This document shows positions 49,963 through 58,604 of a DNA stretch of 64,000 nucleotides, piece by piece. Each line of letters starts with the position of its first letter. Within the stretch, counting starts at the first letter, position 1. The position numbers and the translations under genes are program-made. The notes below the pieces were generated by a model. That model did no database searches, was not told the DNA's origin, and saw nothing but the letters and a program-made list of their open reading frames with translations. Origin of the DNA: Paenibacillus durus ATCC 35681 (GTDB lineage: Bacteria > Bacillota > Bacilli > Paenibacillales > Paenibacillaceae); assembly GCF_000993825.1 (NCBI RefSeq), contig NZ_CP011114.1:5511485-5575484 (forward strand). The letters run 5' to 3'.

Positions 49963-52413
49963 TTATTCTCCGTCCTTCTCCAGCGATACCGTCTCTTTCT
50001 TGCGCACTGTCAGTTCGCCGTTCTCTTCGTCAATCTTGAGCAAATCGCCCTTGGTAATATTGCCTTTCAGCATCTCTTCGGACAGACGGTCCTCGATATG
50101 CTTCTGGATTGCGCGGCGCAGCGGACGCGCTCCGAAGGCCGGATCAAATCCTTCTTTCGCCAGGAAAGCTTTCGCATTGTCCGTCAGTTCGAAATCGACG
50201 GCGTATTCACGCAGCCGCTTGCGCAGCTCTTCGGACATCAGCGTAACGATCTCGGCGATGTGCTTCTCTTCCAGCGAGTGGAATACGATGATTTCGTCGA
50301 TCCGGTTCAGGAACTCCGGACGGAAGCTCTTCTTCAGCTCATCCATGACTTTGCCCTTCATGCTCGAGTACTCGGCGCCGGCATCCTGTACCGCCGTAAA
50401 TCCGAGCGTGGAGTTGCGTTTGATCGCTTGAGCGCCAACGTTCGAGGTCAGAATGATCAGCGTATTGCGGAAATCGACAACGCGGCCTTTGGAATCGGTC
50501 AAGCGGCCGTCTTCCAGCACCTGCAGCAGAATGTTGAACACTTCAGGGTGCGCCTTCTCAATTTCATCGAGCAGAACTACCGAGTACGGCTTGCGGCGTA
50601 CTTTCTCGGTAAGCTGTCCGCCTTCTTCGTAGCCTACATATCCCGGAGGCGCCCCTACAAGGCGGGAAGTGGAGTGTTTCTCCATGTACTCCGACATATC
50701 AATACGGATAACGGCATTCTCGTCTCCAAACATTGCTTCGGCAAGAGCACGCGCAAGTTCCGTCTTACCAACCCCAGTCGGGCCGAGGAAGATAAAGGAG
50801 CCCATCGGACGCTTCGGATCTTTCAGACCCGCGCGAGCCCGGCGGATGGCCCGGCTGACCGCTTTGACGGCTTCATCCTGGCCGATAACCCGATCATGCA
50901 GCAGGGCTTCCATATTAAGCAGGCGTTCCGTCTCTTCTTCTTTCAGCTTATTAACCGGAATTCCGGTCCAGCTGGCCACCACTTGAGCGATATCCTCAGG
51001 GGTAACCTCGGAATCGGTACGGCCTTGTTTTTCTTTCCATTGATTCTTCGTCGTATCAAGCTCTTCGCGGATTTTTTGCTCCGTATCACGAAGGGCAGCC
51101 GCTTTTTCGAACTCCTGGCTTTGCACAGCGGCGTCTTTCTCCTTGCGGATATCGTCCAGCCGGGTTTCCAGCTCTTTCAAATTCGGCGGAATCGTATAAG
51201 AGTTCAGCCTTACTTTGGAGCCCGCTTCATCAATAAGATCGATCGCCTTGTCCGGCAGGAAGCGGTCGGTGATATAGCGGTCGGACAGCTTCACGGCTTG
51301 AACGATCGCCTCATCCGTAATTTTTACGCGGTGATGCGCTTCATAGCGGTCACGCAGGCCGTAAAGGATTTGAACGGCTTCGTCCGGAGTAGGCTGATCT
51401 ACCGTGATCGGTTGGAAGCGACGCTCCAGAGCCGCATCCTTCTCGATGTACTTGCGGTACTCATCCAGCGTTGTCGCGCCGATGCATTGCAGCTCGCCGC
51501 GGGCCAGCGCAGGTTTCAGAATGTTGGAGGCGTCAATGGCGCCCTCAGCCCCGCCTGCGCCGATCAGCGTATGCAATTCGTCGATGAAGAGCACAATGTT
51601 GCCCGCCTGACGAATTTCATCCATGATCTTTTTGAGACGATCTTCGAATTCACCGCGATATTTGGTGCCGGCAACGACCGAGCCCATATCCAGCGTCATT
51701 ACACGCTTGTCACGCAGTGTTTCGGGAATCTCGTTATTGATAATCTTTTGTGCCAAGCCTTCGGCGATTGCCGTTTTACCTACCCCAGGCTCACCGATCA
51801 GCACCGGATTGTTCTTCGTCCGGCGGCTCAGCACCTGAATGACGCGTTCAATTTCTTTGCTTCGCCCGATAACCGGGTCAAGATGTCCATCTTTGGCATA
51901 AGCCGTCAGGTCGCGGGCCAATCCGTCAAGCGTCGGTGTGCTGACATTGGATGGGCCGCCGCTGTGGCTCGAAGTGGACTCGCTGCTACCCAGCAGCTGC
52001 AGAACCTGTTGACGGGCCTTGTTCAGGCTGATGCCCAGGTTGTTCAGTACGCGGGCAGCTACGCCTTCACCCTCGCGGATGAGTCCAAGGAGGATGTGCT
52101 CGGTGCCAACGTAGGTGTGGCCCAGCTTACGGGCTTCGTCCATCGACAGCTCGATGACCTTCTTGGCTCGCGGGGTGTACGCGATGTTCGTCGGCTGCTC
52201 TTGTCCTCTGCCGATCAGCGTCTCTACCTCGTCCTGAATTTTTTCCAGACCGAGACCAAGGGCAATCAAAGCTTTGGCGGCAATGCCGTCGCCTTCGCGA
52301 ATAAGTCCGAGCAAAATATGTTCTGTGCCGATATTATTGTGTCCCAGCCGAACGGCCTCTTCCTGTGCCAACGCAAGTACTTTTTGCGCGCGTTCTGTAA
52401 ATCTGCCAAACAT
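49963..52413 (-). CDS. clpC: ATP-dependent Clp protease ATP-binding subunit ClpC
   Basis: Hexameric AAA+ unfoldase that feeds ClpP and works with MecA and McsB. The 816-817 residues have two N-terminal Clp repeats (1-150), first ATPase domain with [13 protein letters not shown] near 207, a coiled-coil middle domain with a UVR-like stretch near 420-455, and a second ATPase domain with [20 protein letters not shown] near 547. Two ATGs stand in tandem at 52416 and 52413; either is possible behind GGAGGTG. Last gene of the CtsR-controlled operon. Confidence 0.98.
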   Translation of the reverse strand: MFGRFTERAQKVLALAQEEAVRLGHNNIGTEHILLGLIREGDGIAAKALIALGLGLEKIQDEVETLIGRGQEQPTNIAYTPRAKKVIELSMDEARKLGHTYVGTEHILLGLIREGEGVAARVLNNLGISLNKARQQVLQLLGSSESTSSHSGGPSNVSTPTLDGLARDLTAYAKDGHLDPVIGRSKEIERVIQVLSRRTKNNPVLIGEPGVGKTAIAEGLAQKIINNEIPETLRDKRVMTLDMGSVVAGTKYRGEFEDRLKKIMDEIRQAGNIVLFIDELHTLIGAGGAEGAIDASNILKPALARGELQCIGATTLDEYRKYIEKDAALERRFQPITVDQPTPDEAVQILYGLRDRYEAHHRVKITDEAIVQAVKLSDRYITDRFLPDKAIDLIDEAGSKVRLNSYTIPPNLKELETRLDDIRKEKDAAVQSQEFEKAAALRDTEQKIREELDTTKNQWKEKQGRTDSEVTPEDIAQVVASWTGIPVNKLKEEETERLLNMEALLHDRVIGQDEAVKAVSRAIRRARAGLKDPKRPMGSFIFLGPTGVGKTELARALAEAMFGDENAVIRIDMSEYMEKHSTSRLVGAPPGYVGYEEGGQLTEKVRRKPYSVVLLDEIEKAHPEVFNILLQVLEDGRLTDSKGRVVDFRNTLIILTSNVGAQAIKRNSTLGFTAVQDAGAEYSSMKGKVMDELKKSFRPEFLNRIDEIIVFHSLEEKHIAEIVTLMSEELRKRLREYAVDFELTDNAKAFLAKEGFDPAFGARPLRRAIQKHIEDRLSEEMLKGNITKGDLLKIDEENGELTVRKKETVSLEKDGE

Positions 52414-52452
52414 CATAATCCTGCACCTCCAAATATAATCAAATATCTATAA

Positions 52453-53517
52453 TTAATGTGTAATCCCCAACGTATCCCGGAGCAGCTTCGCCCGGTACAT
52501 ATCGCATTCCGCCGAGCTCAGCTCCTCGCCAAACATTTTCTGCAGAAACCCAGGCTGCGTCTTGACATTCAGCTCATTGAGCACCGAGATGGATGGAGCT
52601 TTCAGGATTCCCAAATCTACGCCAAGCCGCACATCCGACAGACGCTGGGAAGCTTCCTTCAATTCCATTACGGCCGCGTAGGACAAAATCCCGTACGACC
52701 TCATGATGCGGTCTGTAATCCGCAAAGCGGAATCATCCAGCAGCCGCTGGCGCGCATTGCGTTCATGCTCGATAATCTGGATAGCTACACCATGCAAGTT
52801 GTCTATAATCTCAGCTTCGGTCTGCCCCAGTGTAATCTGATTGGAAATCTGAAAGATATTCCCGGCAGCTTCACTGCCTTCCCCGTAAATCCCTCTTGCC
52901 GTAAGCCCCACCTGGTTGACAGCCGAGAGAATACGGCTGATCTGATGGGTCATGACAAGCGCCGGAAGATGCATCATAACCGAAGCGCGAAGTCCTGTGC
53001 CGACATTGGTCGGGCAACTGGTTAAATAGCCTCTTTTGACGTCAAAAGCGTAATCGACGGATTCCTCGAAGATATCATCTATCGCGGTTGCCCTCTCCCA
53101 GGCCTCGCGAACCTGAAAACCGGGAAACAGGCATTGAATACGAAGATGGTCTTCTTCATTTAACATGATGCTGACCGACTCGTCTTCATTCAGCAGCACC
53201 GCCCCGCTGCGGGAGTCATTCACAAGATTGGGACTGATCAGATGCTTCTCGACCAGTACCTTCTTATCCAACTCTTCCAGCTCGTCAAGCTTCACAAGCT
53301 CAAACGTGCCGTATCCCGCCTCCTGATTCTGGTCAACAACCGGAGCCAGTACATTCAAGATTTCATCAGCCTGATTCTTTGTAGCCAGAAGAGGAAAAGG
53401 GTGATGCTGTATATTGCGGGCGATCCGCACACGCGTGCTGATTACAATCTCGGAGTGGCTGCCGCCGCTGCGCATCCATTCACTTAGCGCTTGTTCGGTA
53501 AACCGGAGATCTGGCAT
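52453..53517 (-). CDS. mcsB: Protein arginine kinase McsB
   Basis: Phosphorylates arginines, marking proteins for ClpCP and inactivating CtsR. The 354 residues have the guanido-phosphotransferase fold, with STRVRIARNIQHHPFPL near residue 28 and the CPTNVGTGLRASVMMHLP nucleotide/catalytic block near 170. It lies 29 bases after mcsA. The ATG follows AGGGGGAA. Confidence 0.97.
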   Translation of the reverse strand: MPDLRFTEQALSEWMRSGGSHSEIVISTRVRIARNIQHHPFPLLATKNQADEILNVLAPVVDQNQEAGYGTFELVKLDELEELDKKVLVEKHLISPNLVNDSRSGAVLLNEDESVSIMLNEEDHLRIQCLFPGFQVREAWERATAIDDIFEESVDYAFDVKRGYLTSCPTNVGTGLRASVMMHLPALVMTHQISRILSAVNQVGLTARGIYGEGSEAAGNIFQISNQITLGQTEAEIIDNLHGVAIQIIEHERNARQRLLDDSALRITDRIMRSYGILSYAAVMELKEASQRLSDVRLGVDLGILKAPSISVLNELNVKTQPGFLQKMFGEELSSAECDMYRAKLLRDTLGITH

Positions 53518-53546
53518 CGTGCATTCCCCCTATATATCTTAAGACT

Positions 53547-54071
53547 TTACTCTTGTGCAATTTCTTTTTCAAGTTTTCGAATCTGATCCCTCAGTTCAGC
53601 GGCGCTTTCGAACTCTTCCTCCACTATTGCTTGCTGAAGCTGTTCCTTCAATTCATCAATTTGCCGCTTGAACTGGATTTGCGCACCGATGCGTTTGGGG
53701 ATTTTCCCCACATGGCTCGTGCTGCCGTGCACTCTTTTGAAGAGCGGATCAAGACCCTTGTCAAAATACTTATAGCAGGAGCTGCAGCCAAAGCGTCCGA
53801 GCTTGCTGAACTGCCCGTAGGTCATGCCGCATTCCTCGCAGCGAACTTCGTGAGGCTTTGGTTCGGCAGTGGATTTCCCCTTGCTCGCCCCCTCCAAATC
53901 CAATAAACCCGAAAGCAGGCTGTGAATGGAGAAACCGCCCGACGTACCCGGTATTAATTCACCCTTTTCCCTAGCACAGTTCTCGCAAATATGAAATTCC
54001 GTCTTCTCTCCATTCACAATCTTTGTGAAATGAAGCGTTGCCGGTCTGACACCACACTCTTGGCAAAGCAT
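53547..54071 (-). CDS. mcsA: McsA, zinc-finger activator of McsB
   Basis: Metal-binding partner that activates McsB. The 174 residues contain four CxxC pairs (CQECG, CENC, CEECG, CSSC) that form zinc sites, and a C-terminal UVR coiled coil (QIDELKEQLQQAIVEEEFES). It lies between ctsR and mcsB. The ATG follows AAAGGGAGG. Confidence 0.96.
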   Translation of the reverse strand: MLCQECGVRPATLHFTKIVNGEKTEFHICENCAREKGELIPGTSGGFSIHSLLSGLLDLEGASKGKSTAEPKPHEVRCEECGMTYGQFSKLGRFGCSSCYKYFDKGLDPLFKRVHGSTSHVGKIPKRIGAQIQFKRQIDELKEQLQQAIVEEEFESAAELRDQIRKLEKEIAQE

Positions 54072-54100
54072 ATAACGAAATCCTCCCTTTAAGCGCCGAA

Positions 54101-54562
54101 TTATTTGCTGAGCAGTGAGATCAGCATCGCCTTCATCATTTTGGAACGAATTTCGTCCCGATGGGGGAGCTTAACCGCAATGCATTCACGCGAAATGGCG
54201 GCGCGCATAAGGCAGGCTTCTCGTCTGGTCAAAAACCCGGCCTCCTCGAGCTGATAAATAAGCCCCTCAGCTGTACTCTGGTCGATGCCCGAGCCAATTT
54301 TCTGGTTAAGATGCGTATGCAGCGCCGAGTGCTGCGGAAGCTCAATGCGCTGAATGCGGATATATCCGCCTCCGCCGCGCTTGCTCTCCACCAAATAGCC
54401 CTTTTCAAGCGTAAAGCGTGTGCTGATTACATAATTGATCTGGGAGGGTACGCAGGAAAAAGAGTCCGCCAGATCGTTGCGTTGAATTTCCACTGTGCCT
54501 TCGGGACTTTCATGCAAAATATTCTTCAGATATTGTTCGATGATATCGGAGATATTACGCAT
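54101..54562 (-). CDS. ctsR: Transcriptional repressor CtsR
   Basis: Heat-sensitive repressor of clp genes. The 153 residues have the winged helix with the glycine-rich temperature-sensing loop (SKRGGGGYIRIQRIEL, about 61-76) and SQINYVISTRFTLEKGYLVE before it, then the C-terminal dimer domain. The ATG at 54562 follows GGAGGATG; a GTG one codon upstream is also possible. It should repress its own operon via the heptads at 54796-54817. Confidence 0.97.
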   Translation of the reverse strand: MRNISDIIEQYLKNILHESPEGTVEIQRNDLADSFSCVPSQINYVISTRFTLEKGYLVESKRGGGGYIRIQRIELPQHSALHTHLNQKIGSGIDQSTAEGLIYQLEEAGFLTRREACLMRAAISRECIAVKLPHRDEIRSKMMKAMLISLLSK

Positions 54563-54795
54563 CACTCATCCTCCAGATTCAGAGCTTGCAGATGCAGCCG
54601 ATGGCACCGTTCCTCTCCGGCCTCAACCTTTAAAGGAACTTTAACCAAAGTGCAAAGAGCCGAATCCCGTATAAAGCCGGCTGACAAGCCCGGATTTAGA
54701 TTCTGTTCAAGCCCTACTAGTGTGGCCTAAACTGTACACCGCATACTTGAAAAAGCGAACGGGAACGAATAAGTAATCACCTGCTGTTTGCTCTG
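54563..54795 (-). other. Long ctsR 5' leader with no recognised gene
   Basis: About 260 bases lie between the CtsR-controlled promoter and the ctsR start. No convincing reading frame is seen. The stretch contains AGCCGGCT-type palindromes around 54670-54700 and several T-rich and TTTAAAG blocks, but no clear terminator. Confidence 0.5.
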
Positions 54796-54817
54796 TTGAC
54801 TTTGACTTTCTTTGACT
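54796..54817 (-). promoter_or_regulatory. CtsR operator
   Basis: On the minus strand AGTCAAA GAA AGTCAAA (54811-54817 and 54801-54807) matches the CtsR heptad repeat with three-base spacing, and a third partial repeat GTCAA follows (54796-54800). It lies 10-30 bases after the -10 box, well placed to block transcription. Confidence 0.92.
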
Positions 54818-54826
54818 TTTTTTATT

Positions 54827-54854
54827 ATTATAGCACATTCTTCCGAAATGCCAA
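54827..54854 (-). promoter_or_regulatory. Sigma-A promoter of ctsR-mcsA-mcsB-clpC
   Basis: TTGGCA (54849-54854), 16-base spacer and TATAAT (54827-54832), followed directly by the CtsR operator. No SigB-type promoter was recognised nearby. Confidence 0.8.
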
Positions 54855-55049
54855 GTCCTTGTTCAAAAAAAATCAAACAATGCCGTCCGGGCGTACGGAA
54901 TACGTCCCTCACCCATTTCTCTATCGATACATTACCCATATGAAGTCGCTCTTGATACAGGTTCATCGGCTTTTTGTAACTGAGCAGCACCAGGTTGCCT
55001 GTGAATCATGATCAGCATAACAAGTCCGCAGCCTAAAGCATTTTTTATG
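54855..55049. other. Intergenic stretch with nothing recognised
   Basis: Between the ctsR promoter and the alpha-glucosidase terminator. A minus-strand frame of 87 codons (54990-54727) crosses the ctsR promoter and operator, has no good ribosome binding site and no recognisable motif, and is not accepted as a gene. Confidence 0.5.
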
Positions 55050-55089
55050 AAAAAAACGGCTATCGTCCTCTTTTCAGGGCGGCAGCCGC
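55050..55089 (-). terminator. Rho-independent terminator of the alpha-glucosidase gene
   Basis: CGGCT (55084-55088) pairs with AGCCG (55057-55061) and interrupted inner pairs extend the stem. Six or more T follow on the minus strand. It lies about 40 bases after the stop. Confidence 0.75.
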
Positions 55090-55127
55090 TTTCTTCCGGT
55101 ATATCTTTTCAAGCTGCTGCAAATTTG

Positions 55128-56810
55128 CTACGAGATATGGTTGCGCGCAAGATAGATCCTCGCTTCAAAGGGGCGCAGCCGCAGCGCTGTAAGCGGTTCT
55201 TCCGCAGCGGGATAATTGGCCAGCAGCAGGCTCGGCTGCGAGGTTGGTTCACCCAGATCAACCATCTGCTCCCGCTCGGAGAAGTTGGTAACGACAATCA
55301 GCGCCTCATCATTCAGCGTTCGCCTATATGCGAATACATCAGAATGCTCCTCAAGCAGTGGACTATAATCGCCGTAGACGATCACATCATACCGTTTGCG
55401 CAGCCGGATTAGCTCACGGTAGTAATGCAGAACGGAATCAGGATCGGCGAGAGCCTTCTCCACGTTTACTTCCTTATAGTTAGGATTCACATCAATCCAC
55501 GGCTGCACGGTTCCAAACCCAGCGTACACGCTGTCATCCCACTGCATGGGGGTACGGGCATTGTCCCGGCTTTTCAGATAAATATCCCGCATCACCTCTT
55601 CATGAGAGCGCCCTTTGGTTTCGCATTCAATTCTGTAGTAGTTAAGGGTCTCCACATCCCGGTAATCCTTAATCCTGTCAAACCGGATATTGGTCATGCC
55701 GATCTCCTCGCCTTGATATATGTAAGGAGAGCCTTGGAGCATATGAATGCAGGTAGCGAACATTTTGGCGCTTTCTACGCGGTAGCGGGTGTCATTGCCC
55801 CAACGCGAAACAACGCGCGGCTGATCATGATTGTTCAGATAAAGTCCGATCCAACCCTTGCCCTGAAGCTTGAGCTGCCAGCGTGTAATAATTTGCTTAA
55901 AGGCCTGCAGAGAGAACGGAATGGTCTCCCAGCGACCGCCCGGGCCGTTATCAACATCCATATGCTCAAAATAGATTATGCTGTCCAGCTCTTTGCGGGC
56001 GGAATCCGTATAGAGCAGTCCCTCCTCCGCCGATACCCCGGCCATTTCCGCAACGGTAAACATGGGGTAGTTGGAGAAAACCTCATTGTTCATCTCCTGA
56101 AAAATATCGTGAATCCCTTCGCCATTGGCAATTAAATGCCCGCACGGGGCCAGGCAATGATCCGGTTCGGCCGGCTCCGCATCCTGCCATTCACCAGGCT
56201 TGACCAGAAGGTTAACCGCATCAAGGCGAAAAGCATCCACACCCTTGTCCAGCCAAAAACGCATCATGCTGTACATTTCCTTCCTTAGCGCAGCATGCGA
56301 CCAGTTCAGATCCGGCTGCTTGGCGGAGAATAAATGAAGATAGTAGGCGCGGGCCTCCTCATCGTATTTCCAGGCCGACCCGCCAAAGAACGATTCCCAG
56401 TTGTTCGGCTCACGATCGCCATCACGCCAGTAGTAATAATCACGGTACGGATTGCTCCCCGGCGCTTTGGAAGCCTGAAACCACGCGTGTTCGTCGGAGG
56501 TGTGGTTAAGGATAATATCCATCATGATTTTCATGCCCCGGCGGTGAATTTCGCTGCTTAGGCTCGTCCAGTCATCCATACTCCCGAATTCATCCATAAT
56601 CTCGTAATAATTGCTCACATCATAACCGTAATCATCATTCGGAGATTTATATACAGGTCCCAGCCAAATCACATCGACCCCAAGCTCTTTCAGATAATCC
56701 AACTTTTCTTCAATCCCTTTAAGATCGCCGATTCCATCGCCGTCGCTGTCTCTGAAGCTTCTCGGATATACCTGATAAATAACGGCTTCCTTCCACCATG
56801 TCCTTGTCAC
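55128..56810 (-). CDS. malL: GH13 alpha-glucosidase (oligo-glucosidase family)
   Basis: Cytoplasmic exo-acting enzyme releasing glucose from malto- or isomalto-oligosaccharides. The 560 residues have the EF-hand-like calcium loop DSDGDGIGDL (21-30) and catalytic Asp197 (GVDAFRLDAVN), Glu255 (FTVAEMAG) and Asp329 (NNHDQPR). Residue 198 after the nucleophile is Ala. In this family Val there favours alpha-1,6 bonds and Ala/Thr favours alpha-1,4, so a maltase-like preference is inferred. No signal peptide. It starts at GTG behind AAAGGAG. It is divergent from the sugar transporter genes, suggesting it hydrolyses the imported sugar. The symbol is by family only. Confidence 0.9.
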   Translation of the reverse strand: MTRTWWKEAVIYQVYPRSFRDSDGDGIGDLKGIEEKLDYLKELGVDVIWLGPVYKSPNDDYGYDVSNYYEIMDEFGSMDDWTSLSSEIHRRGMKIMMDIILNHTSDEHAWFQASKAPGSNPYRDYYYWRDGDREPNNWESFFGGSAWKYDEEARAYYLHLFSAKQPDLNWSHAALRKEMYSMMRFWLDKGVDAFRLDAVNLLVKPGEWQDAEPAEPDHCLAPCGHLIANGEGIHDIFQEMNNEVFSNYPMFTVAEMAGVSAEEGLLYTDSARKELDSIIYFEHMDVDNGPGGRWETIPFSLQAFKQIITRWQLKLQGKGWIGLYLNNHDQPRVVSRWGNDTRYRVESAKMFATCIHMLQGSPYIYQGEEIGMTNIRFDRIKDYRDVETLNYYRIECETKGRSHEEVMRDIYLKSRDNARTPMQWDDSVYAGFGTVQPWIDVNPNYKEVNVEKALADPDSVLHYYRELIRLRKRYDVIVYGDYSPLLEEHSDVFAYRRTLNDEALIVVTNFSEREQMVDLGEPTSQPSLLLANYPAAEEPLTALRLRPFEARIYLARNHIS

Positions 56811-56911
56811 TGGCAGCCACTCCTTTTCGATACTAAAAAATGTAATACATGCTGCAAAGCAAGTACTTTTCTTTACATTTTTACATGAAAATAAGTCATG
56901 TCATTGAATCA

Positions 56912-56940
56912 ATAATAGTTAGCAAAAGGAAGAGTGTCAA
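56912..56940 (-). promoter_or_regulatory. Sigma-A promoter of the alpha-glucosidase gene
   Basis: Perfect TTGACA (56935-56940), 17-base spacer and TATTAT (56912-56917). A TGACATGAC motif (minus strand, 56895-56903) overlaps the expected transcription start and resembles a palindrome near the divergent transporter promoter. Confidence 0.9.
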
Positions 56941-57068
56941 CTAAAAAGACAGGGATCACAAGTCATTCTCGAATTAAGATCAGGATTTCCCGCCCTAATT
57001 CATCTCTATAATTAAAGTGAGTAGACTAATTATTAAATTTTTATTGAAAAAACAAATCACAAAAATGA

Positions 57069-57098
57069 TTGACATATAAAAAGATCCTCTTGTATATT
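57069..57098 (+). promoter_or_regulatory. Sigma-A promoter of the sugar transporter operon
   Basis: Perfect TTGACA (57069-57074), 18-base spacer and TATATT (57093-57098). The leader to the binding-protein gene is about 140 bases. The two divergent promoters are about 130 bases apart, and the AT-rich stretch between them shows nothing else I can name. Confidence 0.85.
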
Positions 57099-57104
57099 GA
57101 ACAT

Positions 57105-57143
57105 TGTAAGGAACGGCAACGTGACATGTCATAAAGCCTTACA
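57105..57143 (+). promoter_or_regulatory. Candidate operator or leader hairpin of the transporter operon
   Basis: TGTAAGG (57105-57111) and CCTTACA (57137-57143) form a 7-bp inverted repeat around the expected transcription start, enclosing a perfect 10-base palindrome TGACATGTCA (57122-57131). A related TGACATG half lies at the start site of the divergent glucosidase gene. It is a plausible target for the LacI-type regulator at 60933, but it lacks the central CG common in LacI-family operators. Confidence 0.4.
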
Positions 57144-57246
57144 TATTCCAGTTGAAGATGGGGTCAGGTCTTAGCTTGGTAAATTTAGTCGCTTCTATCG
57201 TGTCTGTCTGCCTTAACATTTTATATTCAAGAGGAGAGGTATGTGT

Positions 57247-58536
57247 ATGAAAAGACGAACCGGACTGATTTCCCTTCTGATGGTGGGTATGCTCGCCTTA
57301 ACCGCTTGCGGCAGTTCTTCGCCTGCGGCTAGTCCCTCATCGCCTGCGGTAAGCGAATCCCCTCAGCCGAGCTCCGATACAGCGATGGACGAGCTGCAGC
57401 CGGAACCGGGGGCCGAGCTGGTCTACTGGGACAAGAAAGACGCTTTTTCCGAATATGCGGTGAAGGAATTTGAGAAAAAATACAATGTTAAAGTAAAGCT
57501 TGAAGAAGTGATGTTCTGGGAGACGGTCGGCCGTCTCATTACGGATGGTCCGGCGGGAACCGGCGCCGATGTGTTTGTCGCTGGTGCCGATCAGCTTGGT
57601 CCCAATGTGAATTCGGGCCTGTTCCTGCCGAATGATTATTTTGGTGAGGAAACAGCTAAAATTTCGGTTGAATCCGCCCTGGATGCGGTAACGGTCGATG
57701 GCATTCTTTACGGTTATCCGCGTAATATCGAGTCGTTCATGATGTATGTCAACAAGGACATCGTGAAGGATGCGAAGCTGGATACATGGGACGATCTGAA
57801 GGCCTTTGCCAAGAAGTATAATGATATCCCGAACAATAAATACGGCCTGTTCTACGAAACCAACAATTTGCTCTACAATTATTCGTTTATGGCAGGCTAC
57901 GGCGCTTACATCTTTGGCAATCACGGGACCGACAAGAACGATATCGGCTTAAACAACGAGGGCGCGGTTAAAGGGATGGAATTCTACCGCTCGCTGAAGG
58001 AAATACTGCCGGTTCCGAGCTCCGATCTTACCGAAGATGTCAAAGTATCACTGTTCGAGCAAGGCAAGGTGGGCATCATTCTGGACGGAATCTGGAATCT
58101 TGGCCGATACAAGAGCCTGCCGTTCGAGGTTGGAATCATTGAAATGCCCAAAATGCCGGGCGGCATCGATCCTAAGCCTTACGCAAGTGTGCCTGCCTAT
58201 TTCGTAAGCGCCTATTCGAAGTATCCGAATGCGTCCAAGCTGTTCGCCCACTTTATGACCACGAAGGAAATGCAGGTTAAGAACTATGAGATGAGAGGCG
58301 TGCTGCCTGCATATGCCGGCATTGAGAACGATGAGAAGCTGAAGTCGGATGACATCATTCAGGTCTTTGCCAAGCACGTAGCGAAAGCGGAGATGCTGCC
58401 GGTCATTCCGGAGGTGCAGTATTTCTTCCAAAATATAACGCCTGTGCTTGAACAAATTTGGAATGGAGCCGACATTAAATCCACACTGGACAAAGCTGTG
58501 GCGGATATGAAGGCAAATATTGCCGCAGCCAAATAG
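57247..58536 (+). CDS. ABC transporter sugar-binding lipoprotein (maltose/maltodextrin type)
   Basis: Extracellular solute-binding protein of family 1 (MalE-like). Residues 1-20 are a lipoprotein signal peptide with lipobox LTAC (lipidated Cys21), followed by a Ser/Pro-rich linker and a two-lobed binding domain (AELVYWDKKDAFSEYAVKEF near 58, then LLYNYSFMAGYGAYIFGNHG). The ATG at 57247 is preferred by spacing from GAGGAG; another in-frame ATG lies two codons upstream. It leads the transporter operon. The exact sugar (maltose, maltodextrin, other glucosides) is inferred from the neighbouring alpha-glucosidase. Confidence 0.9.
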   Translation: MKRRTGLISLLMVGMLALTACGSSSPAASPSSPAVSESPQPSSDTAMDELQPEPGAELVYWDKKDAFSEYAVKEFEKKYNVKVKLEEVMFWETVGRLITDGPAGTGADVFVAGADQLGPNVNSGLFLPNDYFGEETAKISVESALDAVTVDGILYGYPRNIESFMMYVNKDIVKDAKLDTWDDLKAFAKKYNDIPNNKYGLFYETNNLLYNYSFMAGYGAYIFGNHGTDKNDIGLNNEGAVKGMEFYRSLKEILPVPSSDLTEDVKVSLFEQGKVGIILDGIWNLGRYKSLPFEVGIIEMPKMPGGIDPKPYASVPAYFVSAYSKYPNASKLFAHFMTTKEMQVKNYEMRGVLPAYAGIENDEKLKSDDIIQVFAKHVAKAEMLPVIPEVQYFFQNITPVLEQIWNGADIKSTLDKAVADMKANIAAAK

Positions 58537-58554
58537 CGAGGCTGACTATAAACG

Positions 58555-58583
58555 GCCGTTCCGCCGCTAGCGGAGCGGCTTTT
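58555..58583 (+). terminator. Intercistronic hairpin after the binding-protein gene
   Basis: A 10-bp stem (58555-58564 with 58570-58579, one G-U pair) with a 5-base loop and four T. Such partial terminators or stabilisers between a binding-protein gene and its permeases usually give more binding protein than permease. Confidence 0.75.
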
Positions 58584-58604
58584 CTATAAGGAGTGAATAG
58601 CGCA

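Noticed and set aside
50098..52452. A 784-codon plus-strand open frame antisense to clpC
   Set aside because: Entirely opposite clpC and without domain similarity or start signals.
54727..54990. An 87-codon minus-strand frame upstream of ctsR
   Set aside because: It would span the ctsR promoter and CtsR operator, lacks a ribosome binding site and has no family resemblance.
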